A DNA stretch of 64,000 nt, taken from Coccinella septempunctata (Eukaryota; Arthropoda; Insecta; Coleoptera; Coccinellidae). How positions within the stretch are numbered: position 1 is the first letter of the stretch; each line of letters opens with the position of its first letter. The notes beneath the pieces are model-generated. The model did not search any database, was not told the origin of the DNA, and saw only the letters and a list, made by a program, of their open reading frames with translations. Shown one piece after another: positions 1 to 10,900 of this stretch. A program made the position numbers and the translations under genes. The DNA is taken from positions 32,592,501 to 32,656,500 of the forward strand of contig NC_058196.1 in assembly GCF_907165205.1 (NCBI RefSeq), read 5' to 3'.

Positions 1-179
1 GTAGGGGTCGCTTTCAAGGGGGTGTAGTTATGAGTTCGACCGTGATAATCCCTTTGGTTTGTGGTTTTCGTTATGTTTCGATGCTCAAAGGGATAGGGAA
101 TGTTCTGTGAGGGTGAAGATACAGAGTGAGCCCATTTCTGAAGGCTGGTAGGTGGCCATTTAAAGGAAGCAAGCTAAAT

Positions 180-1310
180 AGTGACCATGCTTGGAAGTTT
201 GGTATCAAAATATGGGTTTTCGAACACGCTGAATCTATTGCGACCAATTTCGAAAGCCTATATCCCTTCGTTTAGATTTTCATCGTGAAAATGGTATTTT
301 TCAAAAATTGCAAATTTCAATCTGCGATATCTCACGTTATATCCGTCTGATCCAATTGGGATTTCCGGTTGTATAATCAGTGTTGCCTAGGCTTCCACCC
401 TAGCATAAAAACTCGATTTCGAAAATTTCGATTTTTTGGGTCAAAAATGAGCAAGGGGTTAGACCCCCCTAAAATGACATATTTGCTACTCTGTCTAAAA
501 ATCAGGGTGTTCAAGTACTGTCTTAGGATATGGAGTGCATAGAATTTGTTCTGAAGATTCTACAAAACCAAAAAGTTGATGATTCGATAGAGAATTGCAC
601 TCCAGAGAGCTCTTCGAAGTCAACTCGAAAATGAAAAGTGGAAAAACAAAAAAAATTTATTTCTCCTAAACAGGGCCAGATATTTGAAATTTTGGTATGA
701 AAATATAGGTTTTCGAACACGCTGAATCTATTGCGAGCAATTTCGAAAGCCTTTCTCCTTTCGTTTAGATTTTCATCTCGGAAATGGCATTTTTCAAAAA
801 TTTGCAAATTTCAAGCTGCGATATCTCCTGTCATATTCCTCTGATCCAATTGAGATTTTCGGTTCTATAATCAGCGTCGCCTAGGCTGTCATCCTAGCAC
901 CTAAACTCGATTTCGAAAATTTCGATTTTTTGGGTCAAAAATGAGCAAGGGGTTAGACCCCCCTAAAATGACCTATTTGCTACTCTGTCTAAAAATCAGG
1001 GAGTTCAAGTACTGTCTTAGGATATGGAGTGCATAGAATTTGTTCTGAAGATTCTACAAAACCAAACAGTTGATGATTCAATAGAGAATTGCACTCCAGA
1101 GAGCTCTTCGAAGTCAACTCGAAAATGAAAAGTTGAAAAACAAAAAAATTTATTTTCTTCTAAACAGGGCCAGATATTTGAAATTTTGGTATGAAAATAT
1201 AGGTTTTCGTACACGCTGAATCTATTGTGAGCAATTTCGAGAGCCTATCTCCTTTCGTTCAGATTTTCATCTTGGAAATGGCATTTTTCAAAAATTGCGA
1301 ACTTCACTTG
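180..1310. repeat. Direct tandem repeat, ~493 bp unit, about 2.3 copies
   Basis: The landmark ACGCTGAATCTATT recurs near 226, 719 and 1213, giving a spacing of 493-494 bp. The copies also share a long flank containing GAGCAAGGGGTTAGACCCCC and GTCTAAAAATCAGGG. Short open frames here (for example minus-strand 523-807 and 1017-1214) are the same repeat read twice, so I do not treat them as genes. The array runs directly into the 177 bp satellite near 1310-1380. Confidence 0.85.
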
Positions 1311-1329
1311 AGAATTCGTCAGGACCGAA

Positions 1330-1990
1330 CGGTTACGCCGAGATGAATGAAATTCTCATATTTGTTACTTAAAGAGTTGCTCTTTCAGAATATGTATCAC
1401 GTTTAGATCTACGATAATTTTCCTGGAAGAAAAAGTACTTTAAAGATGGCCTTCGAAAAATTCCCAAAAAGTTGGGTTCAGTTGAAACTTCCTCAAGACC
1501 GAACAGTAGTACTGAGATGGATGAAATTCTCAGATTTATTACTAGAAGAGTTGCTCTTTCAGAATATGCATCACGTTAAGATTTACGATAATTTTTCTGG
1601 AAGAAAAAGTACTCTAAAGATGACCTTCGAAAAATTCCCAAAAAATTGGGTTCAGTTAAAACTCCCTCAAGACCTAACAGTTGTGCTGAGATGGATGAAA
1701 TTCTCAGATTTATTACTGGAAGAGTTGCTCTTTCAGAATATGCATCACGTTAAGATCTACGATAAATTTCCTGGAAGAAAAAGTACTCTAAAGATGGCCT
1801 TCGAAAAATCCCCAAAAAGTTGGGTTCAGTTAAAACTTCCTCAAGACCGAACAGTTGTGCCGACATGGATAAAATTCTCAGATTTGTTACTTGAAGAGTT
1901 GCTCTTCCAGAATATGTATCGCGTCCAGATCTACGATCATTTTCCTGGAAGATAAATTACTCCAAAACAGACCTTTAAAAAATTTCTAAA
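1330..1990 (+). repeat. Satellite array, ~177 bp monomer (family S1)
   Basis: The landmark GCTCTTTCAGAATATG recurs near 1376, 1550, 1728 and 1902. Units are about 177 bp, which equals 59 codons, so an open frame runs through three monomers (1446-1955) with the same 59-residue peptide repeated. The same family appears at 50520-52300 in this orientation and at 53200-54090 inverted. The open frame is more likely a by-product of low stop content than a gene. Confidence 0.85.
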
Positions 1991-1999
1991 AAGTTGGGT

Positions 2000-3090
2000 T
2001 CATTCAAAACGTATGACGTTCACGAATATCACATAATTTCCACAACTCATATCATAGAGGGCATAGACAATCTAGATAGATGATAGAGGGGGGAGTTCTC
2101 ATCTTGCAAGTTGTTAACTTACACAGCATCTCGCCAAGAATTCCTTCCCGAAGAATGACGTAGAATATCGCGTAGGCATGGGAATAGCTCACTCCCGCTT
2201 CATTAAGTTCTTGGGGTATTATTAGGCCCGCAGGGATCAGGCAGGGGGCCCACGTTTATTATTCCGCAACTCTCGGCATTGTCGGTTCCTAATTTTCAGT
2301 TTGCCCAAGAAAGTTGGTCGACTATTATATCTGGATTTCGGAGCTAAGGACTAAATTTGCGTATTTGAACAGGGCGAGGTGTGTTTCCATTCGGCCGGAA
2401 TTATTTTAGGATTGCGGCTTCTAACCTACTCCGTGTTGCGTAAACAGGTGAAAACTTTGTGAATTCCACGCATTGGTATACCTGGGAGTGAAGTTACAAT
2501 GGCATTCTGTATTGAAACACTAAGAAATGAATCAACTATGATTGTTATATAGACATATCAACAGTTTATTGTCTATATATTCGATAAAGGAGAAATCAGA
2601 TTTAATTTCGCTTAATTTCCGAAGGATTCAACCAGTATAATACTTCAGTCCACAAGATTTCTGAGAATAATTTGTATTTGTGAGGAAAAACAATTTTTCT
2701 TCCACCATATTTTGTTACGAACTATCCTGAGTACACCCCTGTTGCCTCTTGCTAATTCAAGAACATTTTTCGATTTGTCTAGAACACTGAATAATTTTTC
2801 TTCCTCTTCATTCATTAACGAAAAGACCCTATGTAGGTTTTTCAACGAAAAAAAGCCCATTAATTCATACACTTTATTTGCGCATTCACCATATATTACT
2901 TATTAATGAAATTTCTTCTTTTGGGACGTTTTGATGAGTGGGCTAGATTCAAATTGATAACCTAATTCAGCTTCAGTTATTCTTCAACAGTAAAAATCTA
3001 TTAAATCTCATCTGTTCGGTCTAACATGAAAACTCTGATTGGATTTGGTAAAACCTTTATTTGTTCATTTCATAATCCAAATTCATGCAT
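2000..3090. other. Intergenic stretch, no supported gene
   Basis: From 2090 to about 2480 the DNA is less AT-rich than its surroundings but shows no recognisable exon. At 2645-2872 the minus strand holds a 75-codon open frame with a charged, coding-like stretch (around EEEEKLFSVLDKSKNV). It overlaps an opposite-strand frame of similar length and I recognise no family, so it is not called as a gene. Confidence 0.4.
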
Positions 3091-3097
3091 TCACTCA

Positions 3098-3418
3098 TCA
3101 GTATTGGGTATCAATAAAAGCTCTGTCGACTTGTCGTAATTCCTCATCGTATATTAGATAATCCTGTATCAAAAGTTCACGCAGACGAGTTTTTCGCATC
3201 TAAAATAATCAATCATCAAAATTTATTCACATGCACATATACAAGCGAAAAAACTGATGGATGATGGATATTCAACACAAAATTTGAAGCACCTTCATCA
3301 AATCTGGTTCAATTGATGTGATTTCACCTCTAATCGCTAAATAAACCCCATTCAATCCATAGTGAACTTTTGGATGTTCCAGCATTTTGTCATTTTCAGA
3401 AAATTTCATCACTTCCAT
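3098..3418 (-). CDS. Small two-exon gene, possible CFAP141/C1orf189-like axonemal protein
   Basis: The proposed CDS has two exons: 3418-3293 (42 codons, starting MEVMKFSEND) and 3199-3098 (33 codons plus stop). The intron is 93 bp, with donor AAG|GTGCTT and a clean acceptor TTGATTATTTTAG. Splicing keeps phase and gives about 75 residues. The C-terminal exon reads RLRELL..D...YDEEL.QVDRAF, a pattern like the end of the ciliary microtubule inner protein CFAP141 (R..L..L...E...Y..EL...G.AF). An acceptor-like TTTACAG at 3423-3429 suggests an upstream 5'UTR exon, not found. The gene lies downstream of SOD1 on the same strand. Exon structure is seen directly; the family assignment is tentative, resting on a short remembered pattern, and the donor is weak. 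Confidence 0.4.
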
Positions 3419-3993
3419 ATTCCTGTAAAGCAAAGAATGTTTAAGAATCACGACTACCAAACAATTTCGGCATTTTATACCCATTAAATCGAAATTATTT
3501 ACGAAACAATAACGAGAAAATGTTATTTTGTTCAAAAATTGATTTCAAACCAATCAATATGGTGGTGCCACCTATGTATCATAACGTGTATTATTGGATG
3601 TAGGTAAAACGGGAAGCTTTCTACAGGAAAAATATTCCATCAATAATTATGCGATATATTTTAAGTGCGATTTTACTTACAACTCTCTTATGCAATTGAA
3701 GCTCATGTTTATTTTAGTGAAGGATACTGGAAAACGGCAATTCAAAAGAACAATTCTGAATAATTTCCAATTGAATGTGTCAAATTCTGAAGCAAATCAA
3801 TTATGCATGCATACTCTGTTAAAAGAATAGGTACATGCAATTTACCTTGATATTTATGAACTTTAAACTCCGCTATAAATGAAAAAGACAATTTTATCCT
3901 AACATCTTTATTTATATTCATCTCATCAATAGAAACACAAATTTTAGAAATAATAAACATAACCATTTTCACAAAAACCTCAAAAAATACTCT

Positions 3994-4510
3994 TTACATC
4001 TTGGCAATACCAATAACACCGCAGGCAACTCGGGCTCCGGCATTTCCAGTGGTTTTGCTGAGTTCATGACCACCGTCTCCCAAGTCATCAGGATCTGCAT
4101 GCACCACAAGAGTACGACCAATGATGCTGTGGTCTCCTTGTAAGGAGATCATGCTATCCGTAATGCTGACTTTGGCAACTCCGTCAGCTCCAGCTTCGAT
4201 GTTTCCTAAATCACCAACATGCCTAATTTCGTGTTTGGGGCCCCCATGTTCTTTGTTCAGAGGGTTAAAATGTGCACCAGCAGAAATGCATCCGTTGGTG
4301 TTGTCGCCGAACTCGTGAACGTGGAAGCCGTGAAGCCCTTTAGATAGCCCGTTTACCTCACCGGTAACCTTGACAGGCCCTTTAGAATCCTAAAATTCAC
4401 AAAAATTTAACATGAAAAAAGATGCCGGAAAATGGGAAAAATACCTGGCAGAAAAACAGAGTTCCGTTGACGACTTCGCCTTTTAAAACGCAAACTGCTT
4501 TAGTGGACAT
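3994..4510 (-). CDS. Sod1: Cu/Zn superoxide dismutase (cytosolic SOD1)
   Basis: The enzyme converts superoxide to oxygen and hydrogen peroxide in the cytosol. There are two exons: 4510-4445 (22 codons, MSTKAVCVLKGEVVNGTLFF) and 4389-3994, joined in phase 0 across a 55 bp GT-AG intron. The product is 153 residues, the usual length for the family. Visible hallmarks are the copper-binding GFHVHEFGD block, the zinc-loop histidines in HFNP and KHEIRHVGDLG, and the C-terminal GNAGARVACGVIGIAK signature with the catalytic arginine. No signal peptide is present, so this is the intracellular rather than the extracellular form. A poly(A) signal (AATAAA on the minus strand) lies at 3907-3912. The gene is divergent from the SCAF gene, with 477 bp between start codons. 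Confidence 0.97.
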
Positions 4511-4987
4511 GATGGAAGAGCTTCTGAGATGTTACACAAGCAGAATGACTTGATAAAATGATGGAATAAATGCTGAAATCCTCCTGATATCGATAATTAT
4601 TGATATGGCAATGAAATAAAAATGTCAACAGTATGCCGGTGGCGTACCAATTATTCATTATTTTCAACATCTGGAATTTATAATTTCTTTTGATATTTTT
4701 TATGACGAAAATTTTTAATAAATCAAATAAGTTGTATTTTTGGTTCAGAATCAGAATTATTAGAAAAAGTATTGTGCGATATAATACAAATTAAAAGGCA
4801 AGATGGGACATTTGAACTAATTACGTTTTACATGTTGGCAAACATGCAAAAATTCTATGGAATCAAGCGTCACTTATCTCGGCATTCGGAAATTGCAAAA
4901 ATGGCGTCTATTGTGGATTGCATGTACAAAATTTTCGAAAAGTATATATAAATTCGAAAAGAGGATTGCTTGAACCCAAACAAAGCC
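4511..4987. promoter_or_regulatory. Divergent intergenic promoter region, SOD1 / SCAF
   Basis: This 477 bp segment separates the start codons of SOD1 (minus) and the SCAF gene (plus), so it must hold both 5'UTRs and probably a bidirectional promoter. It is AT-rich. I see no convincing TATA box or Inr that can be placed from sequence alone. Confidence 0.5.
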
Positions 4988-7900
4988 ATGGATACTGTTA
5001 AAGCATTCAATGCAGAGGTGTGTATTTTTATTTCGCATTGGTCCGATCAATTAATGCAGTAATGATACATCCCAATGCATTATTTATATACATTTTTTTC
5101 TAATCCCCTTGTATCTTTTCAGCTTTCGTCTCTGTACGAATTCAAACCGCCGATATCAAAGGCTAAAATGACATCTCTGACCAGAGGTGCAATAAGAGCC
5201 ATCAAGTTTTATAAACACGTAGTGCAAAGTGTTGAAAAGTTCATATTAAAGTGCAAGCCGGAGTATAAGATACCTGGACTTTATGTGATAGATTCGATTG
5301 TTCGTCAATCGAGACACCAGTTTGGAAATGATAAAGATGTGTTTGCTCCGAGGTTTGCAAAGAACATACAGCAGACATTTGTTAATTTGTATCAATGTCC
5401 TCCGGAAGATAAGGTAAGATGGAACTGGATGTGTTCATTGAATTTATGACTATGTGATCTCGAGACATTCATAAGGAATGGAAATGTTGCTCCTCTAACA
5501 CTTCAGAATCAGTAAAATGCATCTCGGAATTTTGGCAATTTCAAGGGAAGCTGTGATCATTCATGTCATTTCTAATGCCTCAAGATATTCTGTGGTTGTT
5601 CTGTTTTAAATGTTTGATTTCTTCTTTTCTATTTACCCACAATATGCATTTTATTTAATGATTCTTTAGTAGGCCGTTAAATGCTTGTTGAGATTTGGTC
5701 GCCTGTTTCTTTAATCATGAGTTGGTTTATTCATTTTCAATTACATTTTTGTGCTTATTTGGAATATAATGCAAGCAGTAGGCTATTTATTCCACCCATG
5801 AAAAGCATTTTTGATTCTCAGCAAAATATTTTCTAATTTTTTCTGATTCTTTTCGAGAAAGCCGATTCAAAGGAATTAAAATACTCTTACTTATCCCTTG
5901 TTATTGATATTTTCATTATAGTTATTGAGACAATATAAATAATCTTTGTTTGTGAATTATCGAAAGAATTCTATGGAAACTTAATGGTGTTTTTTTCTTT
6001 CAGAGCAAGATCATAAGGGTTTTGAATCTTTGGCAGAAGAATCAAATTTTCGCACCCAACGTAATACAACCCTTATTCGATCTAGCCGATCCGAACAATC
6101 CAATCTACAAAGAACTCAGTAGCTCAACGCAGGCTAATGGACACAATTCTCTACCAAAAGGTTAGTAGCATTCTGAAGAAATTACTGGAAACCATACAAT
6201 GTGCCAAAATTGAATTTATTCTTGCAACGTTTCACAACTCGTTTTTCAACAAGAGGTTAATTGTGACTATTTGGTTCGTATCAAGCGCATAGGAGAATTA
6301 AAAGAGTTTTATTGTTGCTGTGGTACGTTATGCAATCAAAGTATGTATTAGCTTTGGTCTGAACATTTATGTGCGGATATTTCAAACAAAGAATTGATCA
6401 TTTCAATGAGCAATAAACTGAACGGTTTTATGTTTGAAGTCAAAATTGAGGATTTACAAGGTTCACCGATTAATATTGATCTCGATAACTGGCAAAGTTA
6501 TTATCTTTTCCATTTTTATTGCGCAGCTCACAAAAACTAAGTTAGAAGAGAAATTCAGGACTGAAATTTGAAAACAACGGTATTATGCTTCTTGAATCAC
6601 TATTTACAAACAAAATTTCGGAAAAATTCGAAAAGTTTCATTCAGAAAATAGAAAATTCGTAAAATCAGAATCTGAATGAATGAATGAAAAATTTTCTTA
6701 GAGAGTAAATGGGAATTTCAATGAAAAACGTTTGAATTTTCCCCAAAAAATTCGACGAAGGTAAGTGAATTTTTATATTGCATATTGTGATGGTTTTCTT
6801 GGTAAAAAATGAGTTGTGACGTAAAAGATTTCAAATTTACCGAAACACCAAAGATTATAAGGGTTTCGTTCTTCTTCATGTCAATTTATTCGAAATTTCA
6901 AGTTTCGTTTGGCACATTGTAATTATGTTAGTATGTATCTAAATAAGTTCCTTTACATAGGTTCTCCAGCTCTTCAAAAGACCCCAACAAAAACTACGCA
7001 GAGCAACGAAACGCAAGGAGCTGTAAATCTGGTACTACAAACCGTAGTTTCCGTATTGCGAGGATTGAGGATTTTTTTTAGGGGGTTCCTGTACGCCCTT
7101 TTCTAGTTTTTCTCTCAAAGAATTTTCGAAGTTGTTTCATTTTGAACCTTTCGAGACAGGAAAACGACAACTTTCGCAACTGTAACTTTTGGTTTTAAAG
7201 GTTGCGATTTCAATTTGTTGTTTTTGAGTTTAACTTATTTTCCAAGTTTACTGAATTATTGCTGTTCACTACTAGGATACTTGGACTATTTTAACGTTAT
7301 TGGATAATTGCAATACAACCAAAGTTAAGATTGCCAAGGTGTTCTTCTGAAATAGTCTGAAAAATATATGTAATTTGTCACATTGTAAAAGGTACTGGTA
7401 CTCATATGATAAGAAAGTGTTATTGTAGTATACGATTTTTTTTTTAGTTATGAGTTTTAGACCGTTGAGATCTGATGTCAGCAATTTTTTGTGCCGGTTC
7501 AACGTCAAAATTATATTGAGGGAATTTGGTTTTTTAAAATCATTTGTTTACATCAATTTTTAATTGAAAAAATTATCATTGAGTACCAGTATCTTGCTGA
7601 GTAATTAATTATTATATTAATTATATAATTTTATATTGTTGATTAGATTAAGGGTGGAAAGAATCGAAGAAAAAGTGTTAATTTCAAAATATTTCACTGT
7701 ACGTGTTGAATTCAAGTACTAATTTTTTTATTTTTGGAATTAATTCGAAAAAAACATTGTATCACTTGTGATCAAAGTCAGTCGAAATACTGCGAACTAA
7801 TTGTAGAAAAATCTAGTCGACAAAATTTTCGTGCAGCGTATTGTTACAAAGAATGCGACACCAGTGGTGCACGCGGCAACCCGGCATTAGTGAATAATTT

Positions 7901-10900
7901 TCCACAAACGGCCTATTCGACTGTAATATCGTATGTCGTCATTTATGACGAATCGTTATTTTTAACGAATCGTAATTTATGACGTATCGTTAATTTTAAC
8001 GAATCGTCATTTATGACGTATCGTTTTTTTAACGAATTTTCATTTATGACGTATCATTTTTCTTTAAAGAATCGTCATTTATGACGTATCGTTATTTTTA
8101 ACGTATCGTCATTCATGACGTATCGTTATTTTTAACGAATCGTTAATTATGACGTATCGTTATTTTTAACGAATCGTCATTCATGACGTATCGTTATTTT
8201 CAAAGAATCTTCATTTATGACGTATCGTTATTTATGACGTATCGTCATTTATAACGAATCGTCCAACGTTCGTGCACCTAGAGTATTACGAATAGTTAAA
8301 ATTTACGAATACATCGTAACTTCGAATTCGAATTTTTGTTATACTGATTGGCTAGTGGAGAATTTGTTACGGTGATGATGTAAATAAGAATGCAATTTTT
8401 AGTTGAAGGGATTGATATCAACTAAAAGACGAAAAATTTCCTTGAAAGAGGCTGAGGGTTTGGCAACTTTTGGAATAGAATTCTTTGTAGTTCTTGTGGA
8501 GTGAGAATTTTGTCTCGCTGTTCAGCCATTTCGTTTTAAAACTTGAGTGGTTCAGGTTCTCAATGTACCTTCTTAGTTTTCACATAAATTCTTCCTTATT
8601 TTGTAGTTCGAGCTTTGTGTGTATATGAAGTGTTTACTTTTTTGTATATATTCGAGTTCTCAAAAAACTAACGATTGTATCCATTTTTCGGAGATAAATT
8701 ATGCAAATTAACAGAGTGACATGTTGGATATGTTCAAGTTTGAACTGTCAATTCACCCTCAGAAACTATAGAATCTCGAATGTTCTGTATTTTCTCGATA
8801 TTTTTTGTTTGTTTTTTTTTCGAGTAATCCTCGAACTTAGGGAGCCTTTTGTGTGTTAGTTTCAAGTTATTTAGCTTTAAAGATATCATTTCTTTGACTT
8901 AAAATCAATTTAATGTTTATTCAACACGGCTCTGGCCTGTTTTGTTTTTAAATCTTTTTTTAAACTCTTCAATTAATTCAATCAATTTTGAATGTCTATC
9001 GATATAGACTCCTTTCTTTCGGGTTTCATAATGAATGTTAGATATTTCTCCACTGAGTAATGAGTGAATGCCTTCTGCTGGGTTTTACTCATCTCGTAAT
9101 TTTTGAAATAATTCTCTGCGCAGAAACTTGAATTTGTCATTAATCTACCTCTTGCACTGGTTAAGTTTAAAGCTGTGCGAAAATAAGTGTCTTGAATAAG
9201 CTAGCTATTAGATCTAGGTGTGAAATCTTCACTGAACATTCATAACCTAGGATTGAAAAGAGTGATGCATTTGGATTCAAGCACATTTGTGTTATTGTAT
9301 TTATTTCATGTGCTGTTTCGTCTTTGTGTATGTATTTTCTATTTTCGACTGTGTTAATGTTATCTCGTTATTGTATCATTGTATTTTTCGAAAGTAATGT
9401 CACTTATTCCAGCATTGAACATTGTATGAGAGAAAAACTAGAAGTTACGCTTAATTTCAGCAGAAAAACCCTCAATCTTCATCTAGTATAACATCATATA
9501 TAGAATAATAAGCATTCATCGCCATGCTCATGGGCAGTTCACTCATCGTGATTCTTCTTTACAGAACCTCTCCGACCCGAACGTCCTGCTCCAACTCCAA
9601 CAGCTGCAGAGACTGCTGAACCGATCCGGCGGCGATGCCAAGAGCGAGAGTCAGGTACACTTCGACAAGAAACTGCTGGATTTCGACTACGGGGACGAAG
9701 AGGAGGAGGTTAACCCTTCGCCGAAGCCGGTCGTCGACCCTTCCGTAACCAGGTAAATCACCGTTTGAAGTATTAATTAAAACTTGGTTTGATCGACGTC
9801 TTTTTTCCAGTTTGTTGACCAACCCCGAGGTGGTGCGTCAGTTGCAGACGTTGCAACAGACGATGGCCCTGGCGCAAGAGGTGGACACTGAGAAGCTTCG
9901 GAAGTTGCAGGAGATGAAACAGCAGGAGGAGGAGTTTGATAAGCACCTGGCCCAAACGGTTCCGGTGAGTATTAAGAAGGACGAAACGCGTTTTAAAACA
10001 ACGATTGGAGTCGGATTATACCGTATGTTTGTTGTAGAATCTGCCGTTCGCTGCCGAGTGCGAGTTTAAACCGAACAACAGCGCCCCCATGCCTCCGGCG
10101 CCCGGAGGTTACTATATGCCTCCTCCAGATATAACGCAGCCGCCTCAGATGCCGTACAAACAGTACGATCTGACCCAGCCAGCGACCGAGCAGCCCGTCT
10201 ACACCACGACCAACAACGTTAACGACAACGACGTGGAGGTGAGTACCGTAACGCCACCTATGCTCTATTCACTTTTATTTTAGCATTCGGTTGGCCGCCA
10301 TGGAAATTTGACACATTTCACTCTGTGTAGTACGAAAATGTGGGGTTATGAAGCTTGTCAAAACGTTTTTTGGTTTTAAATCGACGCTGTGTTGCCCGTT
10401 CTACGTGAAAGTATTATTATTACGTATTTTATCGCAATGTCGAATCTCTTCGGGAAATATGTGATGAACCTAATTGAAGTTTGTACGCACTGATTGAAGG
10501 CGTATCAAATCCAGTTATTTGCGTGGAAAATACAAGAGATCAGTATAATATCATAATATGCGCTAGCTTGAGGAGAGTTAATGTTCGTTATCTTCTTTGG
10601 CTTAAGTTTGAATACGTTACATCAGTTGTAGATTTCAAAAATATTAACCCGAAGATGAAATGCATATGATGCAGTGGTTGGGAATAGGTATCTCCCGAAG
10701 AAATTAACAGATAATTACAAGAATGTTTAATTCTTCAACAAAATCATCTTGCATCAATATAAGTAAAAGGAATTAAAGGAAGTTTCAAGTCAAGATGAAC
10801 TTCACCTTTGAACAAAAATTCCACATGAATAAACAATTACTGACAGGACAACTGGCGCGTATTTGTGGCTGTTCATCTTAATACATTGATATAATAATAA

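Noticed and set aside
3742..3972. 76-codon minus frame downstream of SOD1
   Set aside because: It lies in the SOD1 3'UTR around its poly(A) signal and has no family resemblance.
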